Shown piece by piece: positions 49,035 through 62,536 of a stretch of DNA of 64,000 bases (the stretch's first letter is position 1; every line of letters begins with the position of its first letter). The notes under the pieces were generated by a model that ran no database searches, was not told where the DNA came from, and worked only from the letters and a program-made list of their open reading frames with translations. This DNA is from Hydractinia symbiolongicarpus (Eukaryota > Cnidaria > Hydrozoa > Anthoathecata > Hydractiniidae), in contig NC_079878.1 in the NCBI RefSeq assembly GCF_029227915.1, positions 16,990,001 through 17,054,000 of the forward strand, written 5' to 3'. The position numbers and the translations under genes are program-made.

Positions 49035-49944
49035 CACATGTCTACCCACGTGGAAGGACGTGATTAACAGGAAAAGCCCATTTTAGGCTGCAAAAAGCCG
49101 TACTACAACATTTAGAAGACTGTGCACGTAGTTGACGATGTTCTATGGCCATTGCGGATTGGAAAACGACTTGAGCCGTCGTAGTCCATTGAGATTTGAA
49201 GAACCAGAACGATCCCCATCCGCCTAGGCTTGTGGAAGCACGCGTTTGACGTGTAAGGCCCATGTTAGGCTGCTAAAGGCTGTATTACAACATTTAGAAG
49301 ACTGTGAGCGTAGTTGGCCTAGTTCTATGGCCATTGCTGATTGGAAAACAACTTGACCCGTCGTAGACCATTGAGAGTGGAAGGACTAGACAGATCCTGT
49401 CAAGTATACGCACGTGGAAGCACGTGATTTACGTGTAGGGCACTTATTAGACTGCCAAAGACCGTATTGCAATCTTTAGAAGCCTGTGCACGTAGTTGAC
49501 AATGTTCTATGGCCATTGCGGATTGGAAAACGACTTGAGCTGTCGTAGTCCATTGAGATTTGAAGAACAAGACCGATCCCCATCCGCCTAGGCTTGTGGA
49601 AGCACGCGTTTGACGTGTAAGGCCCATGTTAGGTTGCTAAAGGCTGTATTACAACATTTAAAAGACTGTGAGCGTAGTTGGCCTAGTTCTACGGCCATTG
49701 CTGATTGGAAAACAACTTGACCCGTCGTAGACCATTGAGAGTGGAAGGACTAGACAGATCCTGTCAAGTATACGCACGTGGAAGCACGTGATTTACGTGT
49801 AAGGCACTTATTAGACTGCCAAAGACCGTATTGCAATCTTTAGAAGCCTGTGCACGTAGTTGACAATGTTCTATGGCCATTGCGGATTGGAAAACGACTT
49901 GAGGCGTCGCAGTCCATTGAGAGTGGAAGGACTACACTGATCCT

Positions 49945-52108
49945 CACATGTCTACCCTCGTGAAAGGACGTAATATGCGTGTAAGGCCCTTATTAGACCT
50001 CAAAAGGCCGTATTACAATATTTGGAAGACTGTGCACGTAGTTGACGGTGTTATACTGCCATTTCGGATTGGAAAACGACTTGAGTTGTCGTAGTCCATT
50101 GAGAGTGGAAGGACTATACTGATCTTCACATGTCTACCCTCGTGGAAGGACGTAATATACGTGTAAGGCCCTTATTAGACCTCAAAAGGCCGTATTACAA
50201 TATTTGGAAGACTGTGCACGTAGTTGACGGTGTTTTACTGCCATTGCGGATTGGAAAATCACTTGAGGCGTCGTAGTCCATTGAGAGTGGAAGAACTAGA
50301 CCGATCCCCACCTGTCTAGGATCGTGGAAGCACGTGATTTACGTGTGAGACCCTTATTAGACTACAAAAGGCCGTATTACAACATTTAGAAGCCTGTGCA
50401 CGTAGTTGACAATGTTCTATGGCCATTGAGGCGTCGTAGTCCATTAAGAGTGGAAGGACTAGACCGATCCCCATCCGCCTAGGCTTGTGGAAGCACGCGT
50501 TTGACGTGTAAGGCCAATGTTAGGCTGCTAAAGGCCGTATTGCACCATTTAGAAGACTGTGAGCGTAGTTGGCCGAGTTTTATGGCCATTGCGGATTGGA
50601 AAACGACTTGAGGCGTCGTAGTCCATTGAAAGTGGAAGGACTACACTGATCCTCACATGTCTACCCACGTGGAAGGACGTGATTAACAGGAAAAGCCCAT
50701 TTTAGGCTGCAAAAAGCCGTACTACAACATTTAGAAGACTGTGCACGTAGTTGACGATGTTCTATGGCCATTGCGGATTGGAAAACGACTTGAGCCGTCG
50801 TAGTCCATTGAGATTTGAAGAACTAGAACGATCCCCATCCGCCTAGGCTTGTGGAAGCACGCGTTTGACGTGTAAGGCCCATGTTAGGCTGCTAAAGGCT
50901 GTATTACAACATTTAGAAGACTGTGAGCGTAGTTGCCCTAGTTCTATGGCCATTGCTGATTGGAAAACAACTTGACCCGTCGTAGACCATTGAGAGTGGA
51001 AGGACTAGACAGATCCTGTCAAGTATACGCACGTGGAAGCACGTGATTTACGTGTAAGGCACTTATTAGACTGCCAAAGACCGTATTACAACTTTTAGAA
51101 GACTGTGCACGTAGTTGACGGTGTTTTACTGCCATTGCGGATTGGAATACGACTTGAGGCGTCGTAGTCCATTTAGAGTGAAAGGACTACACTGATCCTC
51201 ACATATCTACCCTCGTGGAAGGACGTAATATACGTGTAAGGCCCTTATTAGACTACAAAAGGCCGTATTGCAATCTTTAGAAGCCTGTGCACGTAGTTGA
51301 CAATGTTCTATGGCCATTGCGGATTGGAAAACGACTTGAGGCGTCGTAGTCCATTAAGAGTGGAAGGACTAGACCGATCCCCATCCGCCTAGGCTTGTGG
51401 AAGCACGCGTTTGACGTGTAAGGCCAATGTTAGGCTGCTAAAGGCCGTATTGCACCATTTAGAAGACTGTGAGCGTAGTTGGCAGAGTTTTATGGCCATT
51501 GCGGATTGAAAAACGACTTGAGGCGTCGTAGTCCATTGAAAGTGGAAGGACTACACTGATCCTCACATGTCTACCCACGTGGAAGGACGTGATTAACAGG
51601 AAAAGCCCATTTTAGGCTGCAAAAAGCCGTACTACAACATTTAGAAGACTGTGCACGTAGTTGACGATGTTCTATGGCCATTGCGGATTGGAAAACGACT
51701 TGAGCTGTCGTAGTCCATTGAGATTTGAAGAACTAGACCGATCCCCATCCGCCTAGGCTTGTGGAAGCACGCGTTTGACGTGTAAGGCCCATGTTAGGCT
51801 GCTAAAGGCTGTATTACAACATTTAGAAGACTGTGAGCGTAGTTGGCCTAGTTCTATGGCCATTGCTGATTGGTAAACAACTTGTCCCATCGTAGACCAT
51901 TGAGAGTGTAAGGACTAGACGGATCCTGTCATGTATACGCACGTGGAAGCACGTAATTTACGTGTAAGGCCCGTATTAGACTGCCAAAGACCGTATTACA
52001 ACTTTTAGGAGACTGTGCACGTAGTTGACGGTGTTCTACTGCCATTGCGGATTGGAAACGACTTGAGGCGTCGCAGTCCATTGAGAGTGGAAGGACTACA
52101 CTGATCCT
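49945..52108 (+). repeat. 12-mer higher-order repeat, copy 2 (2,164 bp)
   Basis: Units A, B, C, D, E, F, G, H, D', E', F' and G' start at 49945, 50127, 50309, 50472, 50654, 50836, 51018, 51200, 51382, 51564, 51746 and 51928. Order and length match 1273-3436 exactly. Local variants are TTGGAATACGACTTG in G and TTGCCCTAG in F near 50934. Confidence 0.92.
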
Positions 52109-55100
52109 CACATGTCTACCCTCGTGGAAGGACGTAATATGCATGTAAGGCCCTTATTAGACCTCAAAAGGCCGTATTACAATATTTGGAAGACTGTGCA
52201 CGTAGTTGACGGTGTTTTACTGCCATTGCGGATTGGAAAATCACTTGAGGCGTCGTAGTCCATTGAGAGTGGAAGAACTAGACCGATCCCCACCTGTCTA
52301 GGATCGTGGAAGCACGTGATTTACGTGTGAGACCCTTATTAGACCGTATTGCACCATTTAGAAGACTGTGAGCGTAGTTGGCCGAGTTTTATGGCCATTG
52401 CGGATTGGAAAACGACTTGAGGCGTCGTAGTCCATTAAAAGTGGAAGGACTACACTGATCCTCACATGTCTACCCACGTGGAAGGACGTGATTAACAGGA
52501 AAAGCCCATTTTAGGCTGCAAAAAGCCGTACTACAACATTTAGAAGACTGTGCACGTAGTTGACGATGTTCTATGGCCATTGCGGATTGGAAAACGACTT
52601 GAGCCGTCGTAGTCCATTGAGATTTGAAGAACCAGAACGATCCCCATCCGCCTAGGCTTGTGGAAGCACGCGTTTGACGTGTAAGGCCCATGTTAGGCTG
52701 CTAAAGGCTGTATTACAACATTTAGAAGACTGTGAGCGTAGTTGGCCTAGTTCTATGGCCATTGCTGATTGGAAAACAACTTGACCCGTCATAGACCATT
52801 AAGAGTGGAAGGACTAGACAGATCCTGTCAAGTATACGCACGTGGAAGCACGTGATTTACATGTAAGTCACTTATTAGACTGCCAAAGACCGTATTGCAA
52901 TCTTTAGAAGCCTGTGCACGTAGTTGACAATGTTCTATGGCCATTGCGGATTGGAAAACGACTTGAGGCGTCGCAGTCCATTGAGAGTGGAAGGACTACA
53001 CTGATCCTCACATGTCTACCCTCGTGGAAGGACGTAATATGCGTGTAAGGCCCTTATTAGACCTCAAAAGGCCGTATTACAATATTTGGAAGACTGTGCA
53101 CGTAGTTGACGGTGTTCTACTGCCATTTCGGATTGGAAAACGACTTGAGTTGTCGTAGTCCATTGAGAGTGGAAGGACTATACTGATCTTCACATGTCTA
53201 CCCTCGTGGAAGGACGTAATATACGTGTAAGGCCCTTATTAGACCTCAAAAGGCCGTATTACAATATTTGGAAGACTGTGCACGTAGTTGACGGTGTTTT
53301 ACTGCCATTGCGGATTGGAAAATCACTTGAGGCGTCGTAGTCCATTGAGAGTGGAAGAACTAGACCGATCCCCACCTGTCTAGGATCGTGGAAGCACGTG
53401 ATTTACGTGTGAGACCCTTATTAGACTACAAAAAGCCGTATTACAACATTTAGAAGCCTGTGCACGTAGTTGACAATGTTCTATGGCCATTGAGGCGTCG
53501 TAGTCCATTAAGAGTGGAAGGACTAGACCGATCCCCATCCGCCTAGGTTTGTGGAAGCACGCGTTTGACGTGTAAGGCCAATGTTAGGCTGCTAAAGGCC
53601 GTATTGCACCATTTAGAAGACTGTGAGCGTAGTTGGCCGAGTTTTATGGCCATTGCGGATTGGAAAACGACTTGAGGCGTCGTAGTCCATTAAAAGTGGA
53701 AGGACTACACTGATCCTCACATGTCTACCCACGTGGAAGGACGTGATTAACAGGAAAAGCCCATTTTAGGCTGCAAAAAGCCGTACTACAACATTTAGAA
53801 GACTGTGCACGTAGTTGACGATGTTCTATGGCCATTGCGGATTGGAAAACGACTTGAGCCGTCGTAGTCCATTGAGATTTGAAGAACCAGAACGATCCCC
53901 ATCCGCCTAGGCTTGTGGAAGCACGCGTTTGACGTGTAAGGCCCATGTTAGGCTGCTAAAGGCTGTATTACAACATTTAGAAGACTGTGAGCGTAGTTGG
54001 CCTAGTTCTATGGCCATTGCTGATTGGAAAACAACTTGACCCGTCGTAGACCATTGAGAGTGGAAGGACTAGACAGATCCTGTCAAGTATACGCACGTGG
54101 AAGCACGTGATTTACGTGTAAGGCACTTATTAGACTGCCAAAGACCGTATTGCAATCTTTAGAAGCCTGTGCACGTAGTTGACAATGTTCTATGGCCATT
54201 GCGGATTGGAAAACGACTTGAGGCGTCGCAGTCCATTGAGAGTGGAAGGACTACACTGATCCTCACATGTCTACCCTCGTGAAAGGACGTAATATGCGTG
54301 TAAGGCCCTTATTAGACCTCAAAAGGCCGTATTACAATATTTGGAAGACTGTGCACGTAGTTGACGGTGTTCTACTGCCATTTCGGATTGGAAAACGACT
54401 TGAGTTGTCGTAGTCCATTGAGAGTGGAAGGACTATACTGATCTTCACATGTCTACCCTCGTGGAAGGACGTAATATACGTGTAAGGCCCTTATTAGACC
54501 TCAAAAGGCCGTATTACAATATTTGGAAGACTGTGCACGTAGTTGACGGTGTTTTACTGCCATTGCGGATTGGAAAATCACTTGAGGCGTCGTAGTCCAT
54601 TGAGAGTGGAAGAACTAGACCGATCCCCACCTGTCTAGGATCGTGGAAGCACGTGATTTACGTGTGAGACCCTTATTAGACTACAAAAGGCCGTATTACA
54701 ACATTTAGAAGCCTGTGCACGTAGTTGACAATGTTCTATGGCCATTGAGGCGTCGTAGTCCATTAAGAGTGGAAGGACTAGACCGATCCCCATCCGCCTA
54801 GGCTTGTGGAAGCACGCGTTTGACGTGTAAGGCCAATGTTAGGCTGCTAAAGGCCGTATTGCACCATTTAGAAGACTGTGAGCGTAGTTGGCAGAGTTTT
54901 ATGGCCATTGCGGATTGAAAAACGACTTGAGGCGTCGTAGTCCATTGAAAGTGGAAGGACTACACTGATCCTCACATGTCTACCCACGTGGAAGGACGTG
55001 ATTAACAGGAAAAGCCCATTTTAGGCTGCAAAAAGCCGTACTACAACATTTAGAAGACTGTGCACGTAGTTGACGATGTTCTATGGCCATTGCGGATTGG

Positions 55101-55154
55101 AAAACGACTTGAGCTGTCGTAGTCCATTGAGATTTGAAGAACTAGACCGATCCC
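52109..55154 (+). repeat. HOR domain with A/B, C/D and G/H fusions
   Basis: After the 12-mer come A/B, C/D, E, F and G/H fusions, then A-B-C-D-E-F-(G/H), A-B-C-D'-E'. E units at 52463 and 53718 are 1,255 bp apart (seven monomers, one with the 19-bp deletion). The A/B unit has an A start (AATATGC) and a B end (AATCACTTG). The G/H unit has a G start and an H end (AGAAGCCTGTG). Confidence 0.84.
52291..52462 (+). repeat. C/D fusion monomer with 10-bp loss (172 bp), copy 1
   Basis: A C start (GTGTGAGACCCTTATTAGAC) passes directly to CGTATTGCACC of D, omitting TACAAAAGGC. An in-register join would have kept those 10 bases. Identical 172-bp units lie at 55700-55871 and 59655-59826, so the event happened once and was then copied with the surrounding HOR. 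Confidence 0.9.
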
Positions 55155-57975
55155 CATCCGCCTAGGCTTGTGGAAGCACGCGTTTGACGTGTAAGGCCCA
55201 TGTTAGGCTGCTAAAGGCTGTATTACAACATTTAGAAGACTGTGAGCGTAGTTGGCCTAGTTCTATGGCCATTGCTGATTGGTAAACAACTTGTCCCATC
55301 GTAGACCATTGAGAGTGTAAGGACTAGACGGATCCTGTCATGTATACGCACGTGGAAGCACGTAATTTACGTGTAAGGCCCGTATTAGACTGCCAAAGAC
55401 CGTATTACAACTTTTAGGAGACTGTGCACGTAGTTGACGGTGTTCTACTGCCATTGCGGATTGGAAACGACTTGAGGCGTCGCAGTCCATTGAGAGTGGA
55501 AGGACTACACTGATCCTCACATGTCTACCCTCGTGGAAGGACGTAATATGCGTGTAAGGCCCTTATTAGACCTCAAAAGGCCGTATTACAATATTTGGAA
55601 GACTGTGCACGTAGTTGACGGTGTTTTACTGCCATTGCGGATTGGAAAATCACTTGAAGCGTCGTAGTCCATTGAGAGTGGAAGAACTAGACCGATCCCC
55701 ACCTGTCTAGGATCGTGGAAGCACGTGATTTACGTGTGAGACCCTTATTAGACCGTATTGCACCATTTAGAAGACTGTGAGCGTAGTTGGCCGAGTTTTA
55801 TGGCCATTGCAGATTGGAAAACGACTTGAGGCGTCGTAGTCCATTAAAAGTGGAAGGACTACACTGATCCTCACATGTCTACCCACGTGGAAGGACGTGA
55901 TTAACAGGAAAAGCCCATTTTAGGCTGCAAAAAGCCGTACTACAACATTTAGAAGACTGTGCACGTAGTTGACGATGTTCTATGGCCATTGCGGATTGGA
56001 AAACGACTTGAGCCGTCGTAGTCCATTGAGATTTGAAGAACCAGAACGATCCCCATCCGCCTAGGCTTGTGGAAGCACGCGTTTGACGTGTAAGGCCCAT
56101 GTTAGGCTGCTAAAGGCTGTATTACAACATTTAGAAGACTGTGAGCGTAGTTGGCCTAGTTCTATGGCCATTGCTGATTGGAAAACAACTTGACCCGTCA
56201 TAGACCATTGAGAGTGGAAGGACTAGACAGATCCTGTCAAGTATACGCCCGTGGAAGCACGTGATTTACATGTAAGTCACTTATTAGACTGCCAAAGACC
56301 GTATTGCAATCTTTAGAAGCCTGTGCACGTAGTTGACAATGTTCTATGGCCATTGCGGATTGGAAAACGACTTGAGGCGTCGCAGTCCATTGAGAGTGGA
56401 AGGACTACACTGATCCTCACATGTCTACCCTCGTGGAAGGACGTAATATGCGTGTAAGGCCCTTATTAGACCTCAAAAGGCCGTATTACAATATTTGGAA
56501 GACTGTGCACGTAGTTGACGGTGTTCTACTGCCATTTCGGATTGGAAAACGACTTGAGTTGTCGTAGTCCATTGAGAGTGGAAGGACTATACTGATCCTC
56601 ACATGTCTACCCTCGTGGAAGGACGTAATATACGTGTAAGGCCCTTATTAGACCTCAAAAGGCCGTATTACAATATTTGGAAGACTGTGAAAGTAGTTGA
56701 CGGTGTTTTACTGCCATTGCGGATTGGAAAATCACTTGAGGCGTCGTAGTCCATTGAGAGTGGAAGAACTAGACCGATCCCCACCTGTCTAGGATCGTGG
56801 AAGCACGTGATTTACGTGTGAGACCCTTATTAGACTACAAAAGGCCGTATTACAACATTTAGAAGCCTCTGCACGTAGTTGACAATGTTCTATGGCCATT
56901 GAGGCGTCGTAGTCCATTAAGAGTGGAAGGACTAGACCGATCCCCATCCGCCTAGGCTTGTGGAAGCACGCGTTTGACGTGTAAGGCCAATGTTAGGCTG
57001 CTAAAGGCCGTATTGCACCATTTAGAAGACTGTGAGCGTAGTTGGCCGAGTTTTATGGCCATTGCGGATTGGAAAACGACTTGAGGCGTCGTAGTCCATT
57101 GAAAGTGGAAGGACTACACTGATCCTCACATGTCTACCCACGTGGAAGGACGTGATTAACAGGAAAAGCCTATTTTAGGCTGCAAAAAACCGTACTACAA
57201 CATTTAGAAGACTGTGCACGTAGTTGACGATGTTCTATGGCCATTGCGGATTGGAAAACGACTTGAGCCGTCGTAGTCCATTGAGATTTAAAGAACTAGA
57301 ATGATCCCCATCCGCGTAGGCTTGTGGAAGCACGCGTTTGACGTGTAAGGCCCATGTTAGGCTGCTAAAGGCTGTATTACAACATTTAGAAGACTGTGAG
57401 CGTAGTTGGCCTAGTTCTATGGCCATTGCTGATTGGAAAACAACTTGACCCGTCGTAGACCATTGAGAGTGGAAGGACTAGACAGATCCTGTCAAGTATA
57501 CGCACGTGGAAGCACGTGATTTACGTGTAAGGCACTTATTAGACTGCCAAAGACCGTATTACAACTTTTAGAAGACTGTGCACGTAGTTGACGGTGTTTT
57601 ACTGCCATTGCGGATTGGAATACGACTTGAGGCGTCGTAGTCCATTTAGAGTGAAAGGACTACACTGATCCTCACATATCTACCCTCGTGGAAGGACGTA
57701 ATATACGTGTAAGGCCCTTATTAGACTACAAAAGGCCGTATTGCAATCTTTAGAAGCCTGTGCACGTAGTTGACAATGTTCTATGGCCATTGCGGATTGG
57801 AAAACGACTTGAGGCGTCGTAGTCCATTAAGAGTGGAAGGACTAGACCGATCCCCATCCGCCTGGGCTTGTGGAAGCATGCGTTTGACGTGTAAGGCCAA
57901 TGTTAGGCTGCTAAAGGCCGTATTGCACCATTTAGAAGACTGTGAGCGTAGTTGGCAGAGTTTTATGGCCATTGC
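55155..57975 (+). repeat. 3,955-bp macro-repeat, copy 1 aligned part
   Basis: Aligns with about 59110-61930 at a constant offset of 3,955 bp. Private marks shared only by these two are TATACGCCCGTGG, CTGTGAAAGTAGTTG, GAAGCCTCTGCACG, AAAGCCTATTTTAGG, CCGCGTAGG, GAATGATCCCC and CCTGGGCTTGTGGAAGCATG. It holds the second C/D fusion. After 57975 this copy switches from D' to F' and loses two monomers that the other copy keeps. Confidence 0.88.
55700..55871 (+). repeat. C/D fusion monomer (172 bp), copy 2
   Basis: Same TTATTAGAC|CGTATTGCACC junction as at 52291-52462, 3,409 bp downstream of it. Confidence 0.9.
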
Positions 57976-59109
57976 TGATTGGTAAACAACTTGTCCCATC
58001 GTAGACCATTGAGAGTGTAAGGACTAGACGGATCCTGTCATGTATACGCACGTGGAAGCACGTAATTTACGTGTAAGGCCCGTATTAGACTGCCAAAGAC
58101 CGTATTACAACTTTTAGGAGACTGTGCACGTAGTTGACGGTGTTTTACTGCCATTGCGGATTGGAATACGACTTGAGGCGTCGTAGTCCATTTAGAGTGA
58201 AAGGACTACACTGATCCTCACATATCTACCCTCGTGGAAGGACGTAATATGCGTGTAAGGCCCTTATTAGACCTCAAAAGGCCGTATTACAATATTTGGA
58301 AGACTGTGCACGTAGTTGACGGTGTTCTACTGCCATTTCGGATTGGAAAACGACTTGAGTTGTCGTAGTCCATTGAGAGTGGAAGGACTATACTGATCTT
58401 CACATGTCTACCCTCGTGGAAGGACGTAATATACGTGTAAGGCCCTTATTAGACCTCAAAAGGCCGTATTACAATATTTGGAAGACTGTGCACGTAGTTG
58501 ACGGTGTTTTACTGCCATTGCGGATTGGAAAATCACTTGAGGCGTCGTAGTCCATTGAGAGTGGAAGAACTAGACCGATCCCCACCTGTCTAGGATCGTG
58601 GAAGCACGTGATTTACGTGTGAGACCCTTATTAGACTACAAAAAGCCGTATTACAACATTTAGAAGCCTGTGCACGTAGTTGACAATGTTTTATGGCCAT
58701 TGAGGCGTCGTAGTCCATTAAGAGTGGAAGGACTAGACCGATCCCCATCCGCCTAGGTTTGTGGAAGCACGCGTTTGACGTGTAAGGCCAATGTTAGGCT
58801 GCTAAAGGCCGTATTGCACCATTTAGAAGACTGTGAGCGTAGTTGGCCGAGTTTTATGGTCATTGCGGATTGGAAAACGACTTGAGGCGTCGTAGTCCAT
58901 TAAAAGTGGAAGGACTACACTGATCCTCACATGTCTACCCACGTGGAAGGACGTGATTTACAGGAAAAGCCCATTTTAGGCTGCAAAAAGCCGTACTACA
59001 ACATTTAGAAGACTGTGCACGTAGTTGACGATGTTCTATGGCCATTGCGGATTGGAAAACGACTTGAGCCGTCGTAGTCCATTGAGATTTGAAGAACCAG
59101 AACGATCCC
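57976..59109 (+). repeat. HOR derivative between macro-repeat copies
   Basis: A D'/F' fusion, a G'/G fusion (CTTTTAGGAGACTG followed by GTGTTTTACTG and TTGGAATACG), then A-B-C-D-E. The C unit has the usual 19-bp deletion at about 58695 and D has CCTAGGTTTGTGG, shared with the D near 53545. Confidence 0.8.
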
Positions 59110-61930
59110 CATCCGCCTAGGCTTGTGGAAGCACGCGTTTGACGTGTAAGGCCCATGTTAGGCTGCTAAAGGCTGTATTACAACATTTAGAAGACTGTGA
59201 GCGTAGTTGGCCTAGTTCTATGGCCATTGCTGATTGGTAAACAACTTGTCCCATCGTAGACCATTGAGAGTGTAAGGACTAGACGGATCCTGTCATGTAT
59301 ACGCACGTGGAAGCACGTAATTTACGTGTAAGGCCCGTATTAGACTGCCAAAGACCGTATTACAACTTTTAGGAGACTGTGCACGTAGTTGACGGTGTTC
59401 TACTGCCATTGCGGATTGGAAACGACTTGAGGCGTCGCAGTCCATTGAGAGTGGAAGGACTACACTGATCCTCACATGTCTACCCTCGTGGAAGGACGTA
59501 ATATGCGTGTAAGGCCCTTATTAGACCTCAAAAGGCCGTATTACAATATTTGGAAGACTGTGCACGTAGTTGACGGTGTTTTACTGCCATTGCGGATTGG
59601 AAAATCACTTGAAGCGTCGTAGTCCATTGAGAGTGGAAGAACTAGACCGATCCCCAGCTGTCTAGGATCGTGGAAGCACGTGATTTACGTGTGAGACCCT
59701 TATTAGACCGTATTGCACCATTTAGAAGACTGTGAGCGTAGTTGGCCGAGTTTTATGGCCATTGCAGATTGGAAAACGACTTGAGGCGTCGTAGTCCATT
59801 AAAAGTGGAAGGACTACACTGATCCTCACATGTCTACCCACGTGGAAGGACGTGATTAACAGGAAAAGCCCATTTTAGGCTGCAAAAAGCCGTACTACAA
59901 CATTTAGAAGACTGTGCACGTAGTTGACGATGTTCTATGGCCATTGCGGATTGGAAAACGACTTGAGCCGTCGTAGTCCATTGAGATTTGAAGAACCAGA
60001 ACGATCCCCATCCGCCTAGGCTTGTGGAAGCACGCGTTTGACGTGTAAGGCCCATGTTAGGCTGCTAAAGGCTGTATTACAACATTTAGAAGACTGTGAG
60101 CGTAGTTGGCCTAGTTCTATGGCCATTGCTGATTGGAAAACAACTTGACCCGTCATAGACCATTGAGAGTGGAAGGACTAGACAGATCCTGTCAAGTATA
60201 CGCCCGTGGAAGCACGTGATTTACATGTAAGTCACTTATTAGACTGCCAAAGACCGTATTGCAATCTTTAGAAGCCTGTGCACGTAGTTGACAATGTTCT
60301 ATGGCCATTGCGGATTGGAAAACGACTTGAGGCGTCGGAGTCCATTGAGAGTGGAAGGACTACACTGATCCTCACATGTCTACCCTCGTGGAAGGACGTT
60401 ATATGCGTGTAAGGCCCTTATTAGACCTCAAAAGGCCGTATTACAATATTTGGAAGACTGTGCACGTAGTTGACGGTGTTCTACTGCCATTTCGGATTGG
60501 AAAACGACTTGAGTTGTCGTAGTCCATTGAGAGTGGAAGGACTATACTGATCCTCACATGTCTACCCTCGTGGAAGGACGTAATATACGTGTAAGGCCCT
60601 TATTAGACCTCAAAAGGCCGTATTACAATATTTGGAAGACTGTGAAAGTAGTTGACGGTGTTTTACTGCCATTGCGGATTGGAAAATCACTTGAGGCGTC
60701 GTAGTCCATTGAGAGTGGAAGAACTAGACCGATCCCCACCTGTCTAGGATCGTGGAAGCACGTGATTTACGTGTGAGACCCTTATTAGACTACAAAAGGC
60801 CGTATTACAACATTTAGAAGCCTCTGCACGTAGTTGACAATGTTCTATGGCCATTGAGGCGTCGTAGTCCATTAAGAGTGGAAGGACTAGACCGATCCCC
60901 ATCCGCCTAGGCTTGTGAAAGCACGCGTTTGACGTGTAAGGCCAATGTTAGGCTGCTAAAGGCCGTATTGCACCATTTAGAAGACTGTGAGCGTAGTTGG
61001 CCGAGTTTTATGGCCATTGCGGATTGGAAAACGACTTGAGGCGTCGTAGTCCATTGAAAGTGGAAGGACTACACTGATCCTCACATGTCTACCCACGTGG
61101 AAGGACGTGATTAACAGGAAAAGCCTATTTTAGGCTGCAAAAAGCCGTACTACAACATTTAGAAGACTGTGCACGTAGTTGACGATGTTCTATGGCCATT
61201 GCGGATTGGAAAACGACTTGAGCCGTCGTAGTCCATTGAGATTTAAAGAACTAGAATGATCCCCATCCGCGTAGGCTTGTGGAAGCACGCGTTTGACGTG
61301 TAAGGCCCATGTTAGGCTGCTAAAGGCTGTATTACAACATTTAGAAGACTGTGAGCGTAGTTGGCCTAGTTCTATGGCCATTGCTGATTGGAAAACAACT
61401 TGACCCGTCGTAGACCATTGAGAGTGGAAGGACTAGACAGATCCTGTCAAGTATACGCACGTGGAAGCACGTGATTTACGTGTAAGGCACTTATTAGACT
61501 GCCAAAGACCGTATTACAACTTTTAGAAGACTGTGCACGTAGTTGACGGTGTTTTACTGCCATTGCGGATTGGAATACGACTTGAGGCGTCGTAGTCCAT
61601 TTAGAGTGAAAGGACTACACTGATCCTCACATATCTACCCTCGTGGAAGGACGTAATATACGTGTAAGGCCCTTATTAGACTACAAAAGGCCGTATTGCA
61701 ATCTTTAGAAGCCTGTGCACGTAGTTGACAATGTTCTATGGCCATTGCGGATTGGAAAACGACTTGAGGCGTCGTAGTCCATTAAGAGTGGAAGGACTAG
61801 ACCGATCCCCATCCGCCTGGGCTTGTGGAAGCATGCGTTTGACGTGTAAGGCCAATGTTAGGCTGCTAAAGGCCGTATTGCACCATTTAGAAGACTGTGA
61901 GCGTAGTTGGCAGAGTTTTATGGCCATTGC
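59110..61930 (+). repeat. 3,955-bp macro-repeat, copy 2 aligned part
   Basis: Partner of 55155-57975. The few differences include CCCCAGCTGTC at about 59653 and GTCGGAGTCC at about 60336. Both look like single changes after duplication. Confidence 0.88.
59655..59826 (+). repeat. C/D fusion monomer (172 bp), copy 3
   Basis: Third instance of the same 10-bp-short junction, 3,955 bp after the second. Confidence 0.9.
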
Positions 61931-62536
61931 GGATTGGAAAACGACTTGAGGCGTCGTAGTCCATTGAAAGTGGAAGGACTACACTGATCCTCACATGTCT
62001 ACCCACGTGGAAGGACGTGATTAACAGGAAAAGCCCATTTTAGGCTGCAAAAAGCCGTACTACAACATTTAGAAGACTGTGCACGTAGTTGACGATGTTC
62101 TATGGCCATTGCGGATTGGAAAACGACTTGAGCCGTCGTAGTCCATTAAGATTTGAAGAACTAGAACGATCCCCATCCGCCTAGGCTTGTGGAAGCACGC
62201 GTTTGACGTGTAAGGCCCATGTTAGGCTGCTAAAGGCTGTATTACAACATTTAAAAGACTGTGAGCGTAGTTGGCCTAGTTCTATGGCCATTGCTGATTG
62301 GTAAACAACTTGTCTCATCGTAGACCATTGAGAGTGTAAGGACTAGACGGATCCTGTCATGTATACGCACGTGGAAACACGTGATTTACGTGTAAGGCCC
62401 GTATTAGACTGCCAAAGACCGTATTACAACTTTTAGGAGACTGTGCACGTAGTTGACGGTGTTCTACTGCCATTGCGGATTGGAAACGACTTGAGGCGTC
62501 GCAGTCCATTGAGAGTGGAAGGACTACACTGATCCT
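60373..62536 (+). repeat. 12-mer higher-order repeat, copy 3 (2,164 bp)
   Basis: Units start at 60373, 60555, 60737, 60900, 61082, 61264, 61446, 61628, 61810, 61992, 62174 and 62356, again exactly 2,164 bp. The G' here has GGAAACACGTGATTTACGTG where other G' units read AAGCACGTAATTT. Confidence 0.92.
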
